Positions 1 through 10,899 of a DNA stretch of 64,000 nt are shown here, in pieces. How positions within the stretch are numbered: the first letter of the stretch is position 1; the number at the start of each line of letters is the position of its first letter. The position numbers and the translations under genes were made by a program. This DNA is from Cadophora sp. MPI-SDFR-AT-0126 (Eukaryota > Ascomycota > Leotiomycetes > Helotiales > Ploettnerulaceae). The stretch is from contig JAGMVK010000016.1 in NCBI GenBank assembly GCA_020747065.1, positions 62,001-126,000 of the forward strand, in the 5' to 3' direction. The notes under the pieces were generated by a model. The model made no database searches. It had not been told where the DNA came from and was given only the letters and a program-made list of their open reading frames with translations.

Positions 1-357
1 CAGCACGACGGATCTTGGAGAGGGTGAGCTGGACACGCCAGACCTCACGCTTGTTGCGGAGTCCATACTCTCCAACGAGCTTCAGCTCAGAGTCCCTAGG
101 ACATAATCAGTGACATGTACAGAGACAAGCTCTAATACAGTGGCCAACTTACAAACGAGCAGACTCGAAGGCTATAAGAAGTTAGCAAGAAAGATCTGGG
201 TGAGGATTTCCAAATTCAGCGCATTGAACTATTCTTCACAAGTACCACCAGCTCGCGCATCGAGTAGCAGATGTTGGAGGGAAGGGAACCCAAGGGAATC
301 ATCAGACTTACGTCTTCTTGGGACCTTGTAGGTCTTGGAGTACGAAATTGGCGCCAT
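1..357 (-). CDS. RPS9: 40S ribosomal protein uS4 (RPS9), 5' part only; runs off window start
   Basis: Small-subunit ribosomal protein uS4 (eukaryotic S9), which binds 18S rRNA early in 40S assembly and contributes to decoding accuracy. Reading the minus strand, three exons join in frame: 312-357, 153-171 (only 19 nt) and 1-95, each bounded by ACTTAC-type donors and AG acceptors. The product begins [20 protein letters not shown], then continues with [16 protein letters not shown] and [17 protein letters not shown]. This is the highly conserved N-terminus of the family. The C-terminal S4 RNA-binding domain lies outside the window. The gene is divergent from RPL21, and the two start codons are about 240 bp apart, so they probably share a promoter region. 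The product call is secure; the exon limits are inferred by eye. Confidence 0.93.
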
Positions 358-596
358 TGTTGTCGCTTTTCGTGGTTGTCGGAGTCGTGGTTGAAGTTCA
401 GAACTTTGAACGGCAATTCAGAAAATCGGAGTGTGGGAGGGCTTCCCGCGACCCGCTAGTCCACTTCCAGCTTAGAGTCCCAGGCGTAAGCGACACACAT
501 TGGAGATCCGAAAAATTGAACCTCAGTGGAATTTCGCGATACTGAACGTTATACGACTCCAGAAATTCCCGTCGACAACCACGAAATACAGTCAAG
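358..596. promoter_or_regulatory. Shared divergent promoter region of RPS9 and RPL21
   Basis: The 239 bp between the two opposing ribosomal-protein start codons must hold both 5' leaders and both core promoters unless upstream elements lie inside the genes. I see no clear TATA box. Shared control is inferred from the spacing and the usual co-regulation of ribosomal protein genes. Confidence 0.5.
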
Positions 597-1635
597 ATGG
601 GTCATCCAGCAGGTCTCCGCGCCGGTACTCGGGTATGTTATGTCTTCAAATTGTCCCACTGCGTCTCCGTCGCTCCAGAATCAGGTTGGGCAATCCTCGA
701 ACCCTTCAACGACAAACGGCCTCATTCTAAAATCCTGGAATGATTATGGCACATTGGCACAATCTCTAACAGTCTTTCATCATAGTATGCTTTCAGCCGG
801 GATTTCCGCAAGAAGGGTATGATCAAGTTGTCCACCTACTTGAGACAATACAAGTGAGTGCAGATGCGCTGTGCGCCTGGGATCGAAGTTGACACTGCAC
901 AGGGTTGGAGACATTGTTGATATCAAGGCAAACGGTGCTGTCCAGAAGGGGTACGTCACGTCTTTCTATCGTATTCGCGCCGATTTCACAAGTCTTGGAG
1001 TGCTTTCGGGAACATTGGTTGGCCTCGGTGGGGGACTGGAGGACGACTTGGGGACCTCAATCATCAACCACAACAACAACAGATGGAATATATACTTACA
1101 TTTACTAGCATGCCCCACAAAGTGTATCACGGAAAGGCGAGTCATTCCAGAATCTGAGGAGTTCCTGGACATTGAGATGCGTATTGTGGGAGATCGTGGG
1201 ATACTGCGGGACATCACCTCCGAATATTGGGGCGCACGGCCAGAAATATCTCTTACGGGAGCAGCCCAAGCTGGAAAATGAGACGCGGTATTGGTATAAT
1301 TTGATGAGCGCTGTGCTAACTATTACCTTTAGACTGGAGTGATCTACAACGTCACAAAGAGCGCGGTCGGTGTCATCATCTACAAGAAGGTCAAGCATAG
1401 ATACATCGAGAAGCGAGTCAACCTACGTGTCGAGCACATCTCCTTGTCCCGATCGAGAGAGGAGTTCGTCCGCCGAGTCAAGCAAAACGCCGAGTTAAAG
1501 AAGAAGTCGAAGTCGGATGGCACCCACGTTCACTTGAAGAGACAACCTTTGATGCCAAGAGAGGCCCGGACGATTTCGATGAAGGACAACGTACCAGAAA
1601 CTGTTGTTCCGATCGCATATGAGACCACCATTTAA
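597..1635 (+). CDS. RPL21: 60S ribosomal protein eL21 (RPL21)
   Basis: Large-subunit ribosomal protein eL21. Five exons join in frame: 597-632, 786-853, 903-950, 1109-1136 and 1333-1635, giving 160 aa, the usual length of the family. The N-terminus reads MGHPAGLRAGTRYAFSRDFR. It is followed by STYLRQYKVGDIVDIKANGA, then PHKVYHGKTGVIYNVTK, and the protein ends PVVPIAYETTI-like (actual end VPIAYETTI). All of this is typical of eL21. The fourth intron must start with GC: exon 4 ends AAG and is followed by GCGAGT, and no GT donor keeps the conserved GKTGV junction. The gene is transcribed away from RPS9. Very sure of the product. Confidence 0.95.
1137..1332 (+). other. GC-AG intron in RPL21
   Basis: The 196-nt intron begins GCGAGT after AAG and ends TTTAG. 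The nearby GTCATT cannot serve as donor, because the conserved HGKTGVIYN peptide would then be broken. GC-AG introns are a known minor class, about 1% in fungi, and are processed by the U2 spliceosome. Confidence 0.8.
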
Positions 1636-2207
1636 GCTCTCGATTTGTAGGGTTTGCTTGGGTTTCTTTGGGGTTAGGATGATTATCAGTTCGGGCAGAG
1701 GACTTTTAGCGTTGCATGACACATGGGAAATTGTGCACTATCTCAGGGAATGAGAGCTGAATTCATCGCCAAAAATACAACAAAAATGCGTACCATGGGT
1801 GAAGTGGTGACTGTCCAGAAAACGACGTGCTGTGTCCACTCCCTAAGCTTCTCTCTCTATTTGGCCAGGAACCGTATTTGTCACGCTTAAGAAAAGGCTC
1901 CCACTTCTCTTTAGGCCCTAGCAAGTGTTCCAAGAAGGAATAACTCGATGTGAAATATGCTTCGGAGCGCCCGTACCTTAGCATTGTTCATCGAGATCAC
2001 ATCAGTTGCAAATCTTGCCCAAGTTCCTCTACATTGCCGGTGCGCTTGTCACAAGCTGAAATCAGCCAAAACTGTTGATCTCTGGGCTCGTTTCTTGTTC
2101 CATTACTCTATTTGAAGTATGGGTATTCTTATGTCCTGAAAATACATTGCGAATCGTATTTACCATGAAGCCCGTCATCAATATTTCTACAAAGACCTCT
2201 CCAAAGA
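1636..2207. other. Intergenic, convergent 3' flanks
   Basis: Lies between the 3' ends of RPL21 (+) and the beta-propeller gene (-). Only short open frames are present, and I see no supported gene or repeat. Confidence 0.6.
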
Positions 2208-3667
2208 TTAAATGAAAGTCATACCCATCGCGCTAGCCGTGACTCCATTAAGTCTAAAATTTTGAATCTCCTTGGCACCTGAAAAAGTATCAGTACAAAT
2301 CACCAATCTCAAGCAATAGCGATACTTACTCCCTTTCCCTCCCGACACATCAAAGACCATCACAGCAGCACCAACTGTCGCATTTCCGGGGCTTAAAGCA
2401 TACACAAATCTCCCGGCGCTGACTAGATCTATCAAGCCTGGATTCCCATTCGTCGACACCAGGTTCTTGACAATACTTCCTGAAGAAGGATCAATTTCAA
2501 CAAGATGATTGACGGCGACGTCGGTAACGAAAGCTGTGCCTGTAAGTGCAGAGAAGGCAGCCCAGCACGTAGCTTTCTGGTCAGCGATCTTGGTGGAGGA
2601 TACCGTGCTTGCGATGTTTGCAGATGATAAGGATAACGTTGCGCTTCCAAATGAGGCATCTGTCACGAAGATATCCGAGGAATTCGGTAGAAGAGCCGTG
2701 CCGAAGAGAACTGCTGTGCCAGCTGGTGAAGATCGCGTTTCGGTCTGAGATACGGTGTTGTTCACAACTGGGAAGACCGAGAGGAAGCCGGTATTGTTCT
2801 TCGTGGGATCCCCTTTGACAGTGGTGATGAGCATTGTGGAGTCGCTGTTGAAGAAGGTCTGTGAGACTGTATTCAATGGTCCAATTGGAGGTGTAGTTTG
2901 ATTCAACTCAAAAGGACGGAGGGTAGTGTCTAGTGGCATGAGGCCATTCCGAGGACACATATTGAAGCAAGCTATTCCTGCCTTTGCTCCAGAGTTCGCA
3001 ACACATGCCTGTGAGAGAGAAGCCGATAGGCCAACACTAACGGGAAACTCCCCCAAAGTATCGACTGGCTGCCCGACCATTGTGAGAACCGTCGGATCAG
3101 TCGAGGAGATGGAGAACATGGAGATTGTATTCGAGCCTGGGTTGACGGCTACCAAGTGCTGTTTCCCTTAGTCAGGTGCCATGTCAGGGAAAGATGTGTT
3201 GATTGACTTACATTTCCTACCACTTTGACTGCTCCTTGGCTGAAGAGGGAATCTGGAGCTGCTGCAGCTCCTGTGCCGTCTACTCCACTCATTCCAGCAC
3301 CACCAGTCGAGGTGACAGAACCGTCTGAAAGCGTTCCATTCGCAGCTACTTTCAGAGCCACAATCGAGTTCTGGGCAGCATTGCTGATGAAATAGACCAC
3401 CTTTGCATTGGTCGAAGCAGCTGCTTGCTCATGACCTTTTCCGGGCTTCGGGTTCTTCTTTCCTTGCCCGGCCTGCTTTGCTGTACATGACTCGTCGCTC
3501 TTCATGGCTTGGCGAATGTCGATTGTCTTTCCGCCGAGGGATATACTCTGCCCATCTTCACTGATAGCAAGTACTTCTCCAGATGTTCCGAGGGGGATAC
3601 TGAGAGGGATGGCCGAAGTGAGGAGGACTGTGGCAAGACTAGCCAGGATTGTCGATAATTGAAGCAT
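2208..3667 (-). CDS. Secreted beta-propeller protein, gp70 / 3-carboxymuconate-cyclase-like
   Basis: Three exons on the minus strand (3212-3667, 2330-3158, 2208-2278) give 451 aa. I chose the ATG at 3667 because it opens a clear signal peptide (MLQLSTILASLATVLLTSA). An in-frame upstream extension to 3889 would bury that signal. After a short linker come the repeats AKVVYFISNAAQNSIVAL, NHLVAVNPGSNTISMFSI and VYALSPGNATVGAAVMVFDV. These are blades of a seven-bladed propeller of the lactonase/3-carboxymuconate cyclase superfamily. Fungal members are usually extracellular glycoproteins, such as the gp70 surface antigens of Sporothrix, and NxS/T sites are present. Whether this one has lactonase or cyclase activity cannot be told. 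The intron 1 acceptor is preceded by a good CTGAC branch site. Confidence 0.75.
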
Positions 3668-4289
3668 GATGAGTATCTGTTCTCCGAACAAGATCGAGAG
3701 CGAATAAGTAGGTGAAAGAGTGAAGGCAAGCCCAGCTTGCAGAACTATTATGAAAGGAGAGATGTACTGTTGGCAGTTCTGAAGAGATGCATTGTTCAAT
3801 GCGAAAAGCATAACCTCATATACCAATCCTTTTACCTGACTATTGTATGATTTTAGAGACCTCCCCTTTCGAATTTCCGTTGATTCCACATCTGCTTTCC
3901 TTCAAATTGTTTCAATGTATGAGCTCAATCAACCCCTGGCGCCAGCTCTGGCTGCCTTTGCCCCCAGTTACGTAGTGAACCAGCGATCTAACAGGTTGTT
4001 GTGCCATCCCAAGTGGTGATCAGATGAACCGATAGGTTAATATTGCAGACATGGATCGTAGAAGTTTGGAATCATAATGTATGAATGAGGAATAGTCTTC
4101 CGGCTGATATGCCGTACCTGAAACATGGGAGGTTCCATCCCAAACAGAATCACGCGTATGTCATGTGATGATATCCACGTGACATGACTGAATCTTCCTG
4201 CTTGAAATGAGGTGGTCTAGGAGGTCCTCTGCATGTCCGACACATCAGTACTGTAGACTCTATATCTGTAACTTTTTCTCATTCATTTT
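3668..4289. other. Promoter region of the beta-propeller gene
   Basis: Upstream of the minus-strand secreted protein gene. An open frame runs upstream from its ATG to 3889 but has no coding look. Nothing else is supported. Confidence 0.5.
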
Positions 4290-5570
4290 GTGGGGCTGCC
4301 GGGAAAGTCTTTTAGTAGGCACTTGCACCAACTCTTCAGGAACGGCCACCTCGGTCCAAGACTAGACGACTACAGGCAATATCTCAACAGTATGAGTACG
4401 GGGAAAGAAACAATACTCATAGATCTTCTCCAAAGCGTTCGAACGAGGGACTTACAATCAATGGACAAGTAGTGTTTCGAGCTTTATGAATTGGAAATTA
4501 CTAACTTCCCCAAGGTAGACTATCAAAATGGAACCATTGTCTGTATGTTGACGAGAACCCAATTACAGCCTACTACCTAATCTCATGTCCCATCCATGGC
4601 TTCGAAATAAAAGATCACAAATGCGTCGGCTTACTTAGACTCTCTAACAATAGAGTAGATGGAATTCTCTTCACTTAAAAGTGACGAGACTTCGCCAAGG
4701 TATCAGTGCTGAAGCCATTAACCTATACTTCATGATCACCGATATCGAGAAGCTCGAAAATAATATAGAAAGCAGCAAATGAAACAGGCAAATTTCGGAA
4801 GATCAGAATATACAGGCCTCGTCAAGAAATAAGTCAAGAAATACGTCAAGAAATACGTCAACAGTAGAACCGGAGCACTTCTTAGCCGACGTGGTGAAGT
4901 TCATCATACCAGTCAGCGACCTTAAACCACTTCCAGCGAGCAGCTGTTACCTCACCTTCCTCGTTCAAAGCTACCATAGAATACAGCGCAGACATTGGCA
5001 AGCTCTGGCAAGATGAAATCGAGTTCCCCCAAACCATCGGATTCGTGGCCCAGAGCATAAACTTGACAAGATGCAGCCAATGGTCATCGTACAACTGCTT
5101 CGAGCTGACCTTTACCAGGCGCTACTCCAACATGAAAGCCAAGTTCAACGAATGCTGCTCGTATTCACCCTTCAACTTATGGAGTTTCGCTGATAATTTC
5201 GATAGATGACTTGGTCGATGGTTGAGCAGACTAGATCACTTCTTTCCGGAAGGGAGAAGTACCTTGTGTACAACGTACATGATGAGCTGATCCATTCAAC
5301 AGAACCTGGGTGGTGTTTTGCTAATGCATGTGCAGAACTCTTGACTGCATTCCAAGTAATGGACAGCCTCATTTGTATGTGACCTGGATTAGGAGACCTT
5401 TAGAACAGTGGGCATCAATAACAGAGCACAGCGCTTCAAGTATGGAATTTCGGCTCAGACTCAAGCAAGATGCACCTTGGGCAGATGTCATATACGCCCA
5501 TGGGTGGCGTATTTGTACATGTCGCCCTGGAATCCCATATAGCAATGGTTCTTTCCCAATCCGGGAGTAA
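4290..5570 (+). pseudogene. Broken coding-like stretch, family unknown
   Basis: Successive plus-strand pieces read like protein but lie in different frames and are separated by stops. Around 4540-4680 there is a run containing ENPITAYYLISCPIHGFEIK and CVGLLRLSNNRVDGILFT. Around 4690-4783 another contains RLRQGISAEAINLYFMITDI. From about 4910 to 5206 an open run contains KATIEYSADIGKLWQDEIEF. From about 5207 to 5355 a further one contains GREKYLVYNVHDELIHS. The gaps are too short to be introns, which suggests an old gene with frameshifts. The minus strand of the same region also has readable runs (4882-5094, 5172-5372), so even the strand is uncertain. I recognise no domain. Confidence 0.3.
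4821..4862. repeat. 12-bp tandem repeat, about 3.5 copies
   Basis: The unit GTCAAGAAATAC (first copy ends AA) is repeated head to tail inside the broken coding-like region. It is a simple slippage-type repeat with no assigned function. Confidence 0.85.
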
Positions 5571-6569
5571 ATCTTGCATGATATAGCAGCAAGACGTTGC
5601 TGTCGAGAGTCACGTAAGTGTGCTCTCTGAGCAGTGACCTTCAAGATGCTCAGAATCTGAGTTGGGCAGATCCGCTACTGCCACCGTGAGATGGAACGTA
5701 TCGATTGAGAAGTACAAGTCGATTCATCTGGCTGATAGCCCGTACCGCATGTGAAATTGATTGATTGAGCCTCGCATCAGTGCTTGCTGAAACGTTTCTT
5801 GATCCAATTCCGGGGAAGTTGGTTCTCCCTACTTTTCATGATCGTCTGGAGCTTGTGTAACCTCGACAAGACAACATGGCTGCTCTTAACGTATCCACCA
5901 AGGGCATCTTGATTAATAACAAACGAAAGATGATACATGACCAAAGTTCGATGTGTCGCGATAATCGACCCTAGAGTTGGAGTCTCGTTAACAAGGTAAG
6001 ATAATGCGAAAAACATATCTTGCTCTATGACCTCTGTATCTCGTACGAATTATCGACGAACAGTCTTTCAGGTGATACGAGGCCCAAAAAAAAATTGCGG
6101 GCAGAGAGTGCTAGAGCTCTTGGAACACGAGAAAGAATGTTGGGGTAATACAGCACACTGCAGCGCTTACTGATGATGCCCACTTCCCTGGACTCGCATG
6201 GAACGCATAACACGCAGCAATACACACAACCGCTGTAGATGAGAACGAGGATGATCCATCTTCAGGCATGAACGCATTGACGTAGGGTGCGCTCGAGAAT
6301 AAGCTTAAAAATTGGAAAGAATGGAAAGAGCATGATGATTCGGGAAGATCTTACAATACCATCTTCAGGGTAGGGGAAGAAAGTTCTGTTAAAATTTCTC
6401 GATTGCCTGGGGGGCGGTGGAAGAAGTTACTTCTGAGGCTTGGGAGGGGCAAAAAGTGTTTTCGTTTCGTACGTGGCACTTGTAATGAATGCCGTCTGAT
6501 CATCCGTTGCAAGCAGTAAGGCCGCGTGCATGCAGGAAAAGTAAAAATACTGTGTGAAGCTCAACTTCT

Positions 6570-6666
6570 CAAAGGTTTCAAAACGGACAGACGTGCGATG
6601 CCATCGGATGATGCTCTCGCTTCTCCAAGTGTGAGAAGGTCAAGATTGAATTCCGGGAGAGTAAGT
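6570..6666 (+). pseudogene. Possible relic of a Zn(II)2Cys6 DNA-binding domain
   Basis: One frame reads KRTDVRCHRMMLSL. Shifted by one frame, the next bases read FSKCEKVKIEFRES and run straight into a GTAAGT donor. Together they resemble a fungal zinc-cluster basic domain, with the loop between the third and fourth cysteines deleted and several cysteine codons changed (TTC or CTT in place of TGC). There is no open frame around it. The match is short and could be chance. Confidence 0.3.
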
Positions 6667-7407
6667 CCAGGCCTCTGGCAGTGATTGTAGGGTAGTGTAG
6701 TGTAGTGCTTTGGCAGCCGGGGAAAGCTAGATTTCTAGGCTGGACGAGAACTCTAATGACGGACATGCCGGGGCTTTGCCCTGGCCGCCCAAAGCTGGGA
6801 AAATATTGACTATCGAAATGTCGGAAGCACTACTGGCTTATGATGATTATTGTTGTTGTTATTATTGCTTTCTATTGATATTTCTGTTGAGGTTTCCTCG
6901 CGGTATCAAACAAAACCCAGAAGCAGATAGACAGATAGGCAGGTAGATAGAAGCAATATCTGCGTTGCATTTGTTCAAATGTTAAAATCCCGCACCAGCA
7001 GTTCATCCGACGCTCAAAGCAAATCAGTCTGTACGAGTAAGTCCAAGCCAAGTAAGTACGCGGAGGTCCTCCCTCCCTGGTTGTGTGGCTGTGGGCACCG
7101 GCGGTTCTCGATTGGCCGTGTTGACGCCTCCAACGCTGAAGAGAATCTGAAGGCCGAGGGGAGGAAGCGGTCATTTCTCCTCCCCCTGCTCTCGCCTGAA
7201 TTATGACGAGTGTTTAATGTTTTCCCTGGTCATGTCATGTTCAAACTTCCGATACATCGATACATCGATAAGGCGAAATGAGTAATTATTGCAAGCAAAT
7301 GTGTTGTGCTGTGTCGTGTTGTTCTCCGTTGACACATGACATTTTCCGATCAAGCCAGCTTCCTCTACTTTGCTGCTAGTGCTAGTTGGGGGGCGCTGGC
7401 GAGGTCA

Positions 7408-7435
7408 TCAGTCAGTCAGTCAGTCAGTCAGTCAG
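7408..7435. repeat. (TCAG)7 microsatellite
   Basis: Seven perfect copies of TCAG, located upstream of SEC2 in its promoter or leader region. Confidence 0.9.
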
Positions 7436-8372
7436 TGAGTGTGCGGAGGTGAACCCAACCAACCCTCGAATAATGATCGCTATCACCAGCACCAATGCAC
7501 CATTCACCCATCCATCATACTGCCAAGAACCTGCGCTCGGGATGCTCATGACTTTGCCTGCCCATCCTTGTGGGTCTTACCTTGACCCATCCAGCTTACC
7601 TTGTCTCTTGTCCTGTTCTCCACCCAGGCCAGCCAGCCGAGTCTGTCGCTTCCGGGACCATCCCATCTCATCCCATAATCCTATCCCGTGCTGTAGCCCA
7701 TATCCCATCTTATCCCATCAGGACCTGACCCCCGACCCTGACCCCGACCAACAGAAGGGAAGAGCATCGCATCGTTGCCATCGCTCCACTCTTGACTTCT
7801 CACTCTTCTCCGCTGCACCTTCCCTCTCTTCCATTTCCAAGCTGGCAACCTTCAACCACTGCAACGACGAGTCAACAACAACTCGCTGGTGAAGGAAGCC
7901 TGGATGAACCCAGTCCTATTCATTGATTGATTGCTTGCTTGTTTGTTTGGTTTTTCGTTCGTTCTTGTTCTGATAATGTTTTACGATCATTCGAGGTCTT
8001 TTTAATCGACCAATCCCGAAGGAACCGCCTTCCTTCTCTGGCTTCCTACCCAGCCAGATCCGAGCCGCTCTCTGCGAGGCACGTCCACCTGAATATCGCC
8101 GGTCCAGCCAGTACTGTGAAGCATCTGAGGATCATTCAATATGTCCGAGTACGTGAACGCCTCTAGGGACTGCTCTAAAGCCTCTCTGTTTCTCCTGCTG
8201 ATATTGTTGTAGCTTTATTCAGATAGCTGCTTTCTCGCAGCACAACCACCCAACTTCTCAACGCTCCTTACAACATCTTCGGTCCTACTCTTCTACTACA
8301 AGCTCAACCAAAGTCACACCCAAACCGCCGCGGCCAGTCTCGAAATCGATAAGCACATCTGCCCTGCACACC

Positions 8373-10342
8373 ATGGCTACAGTATCCAGCGCGCCCGGGT
8401 TACCTTCGAGAGTTCGAAGTCCGTTTAGTGATGAGGATGGGAACATGAGCACATTACCGGATCCTCGAAGTCGATCAATGACTCCAGCAAACGAGAGTGG
8501 GGTAGCGAGTCCTGCCCAACATCCGGATCTGAGCAACGAAGTAGCGACTTTGAGCAATAAACTCATAAACGCGATAAACCATCAAACAAACCTGGACGAC
8601 ACGCTTTCCGCGACACAGCACGAGTTGGAGAATGCCCGAGAGCGAATCAAGCTGCTGGAGCAGGAGAACCAAGAGCAGGCTGCATCATTGGTTCGTGAAG
8701 CATCGATCCAGAAATCAGCCGCAGAGGCCGAGAAGGCCAAGTTTCTTGCTAGCCTGGCAGAGGAGAGAAGACAAAGGGCCGAGGTCGAGAAGGAGAAGAA
8801 GAACATTGAGCAGGAACTTGAAAACTTAACAACAGCTCTGTTCGAAGAGGCCAATAAGGTAGGCACTCAAGGGAAAGCATTTGGGTCTGTATCTAACATA
8901 CGTAGATGGTCATAACAGCCCGGGAAGCCGCGCAGAAAGATCATGACGTTGTTCAGCGGAAGAACGACCAGCTCAAAGCACAGCTAGTCGACACCGAGAG
9001 CTTATTAAAATCCCATCAAGAGCAATTGGCGGAATTGAAGCAGGTTATGGAACATTTGACGGAAGAAAGAGATGACCAAACTAACCAAACAGCCCCTTCG
9101 ACCCCTGGTCTGAGCAGGTTTGATAGCAAGGAGGAAGCCACGCCGGATACCGAAGCACCAAACTCAACAATCTACGAGGCCGTTTCGCCGTCATACCCCA
9201 CGAGCTTCACACATCTTTTACAGCCGGTGCTCCGAACAGATCTTTCAGCTTATGAGGATTTTTCATCGCTGTTGCGGATGTCCAAGAATATTCCAGCGAG
9301 CAGCAGAGTTTCGAGCGGGTCGTATGGGAGTATTGGTCTAGGGTTGGGGCTTGGAGGGTATGCCCCGTCGCAACATGGCCCAACAAATGGATCCTCCACC
9401 TCTCTGTCAACTGCTGGAACCCTTGGATCTTCACCTGCAACGCCAACGACCCCCGCGTCTACAGTCAGTAATGGATCGACCAATGGGCCAAATTCATTGA
9501 CTCCTTTGAAGGATACAAAATTTTACAAGAGAGCACAAGCGGAGGACATCGAGCCTACTTTGAGGTTGGATGCAGCTCCTGGTCTTTCCTGGCTCGCTAG
9601 ACGGACAGTTTTGAATGCGGTCTGTGAAGGCTCTCTGGTTGTGGAGCCAATGCCCGCTTCATCAAAACCATATTCGTTTTCTTGTTCGCTGTGTGGAGAG
9701 TCACGGAAAGATCCCGCCTATATTCGCAGTCATAGATTCAGGACGAGCGAGAGCGACAGTGCTCAGAGATATCCTCTCTGTAAATACTGCCTCGGCCGGG
9801 TTCGCTCCACCTGTGATTTCCTCGGCTTCTTGCGGATACTGAAAGATGGGCACTGGAGGTGTGACGACGAGGAATCGGAGAAAGCAGCATGGGAAGAGAG
9901 TGTGAGATTGAGGGAGCAGATGTTCTGGTGTCGAGTTGGTGGCGGGGTCATTCCTGCTCACCACAGCCATGCGGATTCGGCAAAAAGCCCCCGCATAAGT
10001 CAGGAGAGAAAGGATCAAGAACGGAAGATCAGTGAGGAACTGGAGCGAACGGGAGAGATTCAACCCAAAGATATCACTCCTGTGGACGTTACTTTCAACT
10101 CGCCAAGGGCAAGCAAAATTTCTGTCAAGGAGGATGCCGCCGAGTCCCCTAGCCCTGCACCAACGCCCTCAGCAGAGGATGAGAGAATCCAGGTGATGGA
10201 GGTCTCTGATGACGTTGTGAAGGCGGGAAGTGTGAGAAACTCATCACAGTCAACGCAGTCACCAAAAGTGGGATCACTGGCGGAAGGGGAGAAAGAGGGA
10301 GGGCAAAGACTCTCAATTACAATTCCAGGATCCTTTGAATAA
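8373..10342 (+). CDS. SEC2: Sec2-type Rab guanine nucleotide exchange factor
   Basis: Two exons (8373-8858 and 8906-10342) give 640 aa. Residues about 50-200 form a long heptad coiled coil (LSNEVATLSNKLINAINHQT, then ALFEEANKMVITAREAAQ). The stretch LTTALFEEANKMV is the hallmark of the Sec2/Rabin8 domain, which opens the nucleotide pocket of Rab GTPases of the Sec4/Rab8 type on post-Golgi vesicles. The intron lies inside this motif. Further on, the protein has a cysteine module, C422-x2-C425 and C454-x2-C457, followed by a conserved-looking hydrophobic stretch (TCDFLGFLRILKDG). This suggests a small zinc-binding fold found in filamentous-fungal Sec2 proteins but not in budding yeast Sec2 as I recall it. 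The C-terminus is low complexity. The leader is CT-rich. Confidence 0.85.
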
Positions 10343-10899
10343 GAAACCGGGACGTCCAGTACTTGAAGTCTTCTTCTTCAATGTGTAACTAGGGAAGATG
10401 GGGGTTTCGACAAAATAGGCGGAGTTTGGCGTTTTATATTGTGCTCGGCGTCTCCGGAGCCACAATAATGGTGTGGGACAGGTGTTTGGGTTTACTTGAG
10501 GGTATATACCTATTGAACATAATTATTGGCTAATGAGACAATGCCAAAGGACGCTCAGGGGGCATAGCATAGATTAGAAGACCGCGATGAGAGACGAGAT
10601 AATAGATATTTTTGAATGTGCGTTTTGGTAATACTTTCTGCATTATATGTCTGAGTTCAGGATATGTTGGAAACTATGCGTGATAAGAGCCAGCTTGTGC
10701 GAATAAGGCGTATTTTGAAGGTTGAAGTGAAAACAAAGTGAAAGTGTCGTAAAGTGTTAGAATGCAAGGCCAGCCATCTAATTGGCTGACTCGAGGCAAG
10801 GCTGCAAAATTCTTAGCGGCAGCCAGAACCTCCATTTCGTCGCTCGACTGATAGACGGCAACCGACTTGTCGACTTCCACAATTCACAAGCCATTCGAT
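10343..10899. other. Intergenic, SEC2 3' flank and SF3A1 promoter
   Basis: Between two plus-strand genes. AT-rich near 10500-10640. No gene supported. Confidence 0.6.

Larger units (their letters stand above)
5571..8372. other. Gene-poor intergenic region and SEC2 leader
   Basis: This stretch holds no supported intact gene. It contains a possible zinc-cluster relic near 6590, a (TCAG)n microsatellite at 7408-7435, and from about 7500 a CT-rich stretch with many short open frames. The last part looks like the promoter and long 5' leader of SEC2. Confidence 0.55.

Noticed and set aside
7386..7892. 168-aa plus-strand open frame
   Set aside because: Begins in the (TCAG)n repeat and is C/T-rich, Pro/Ser/Cys-biased. 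Best read as SEC2 leader.
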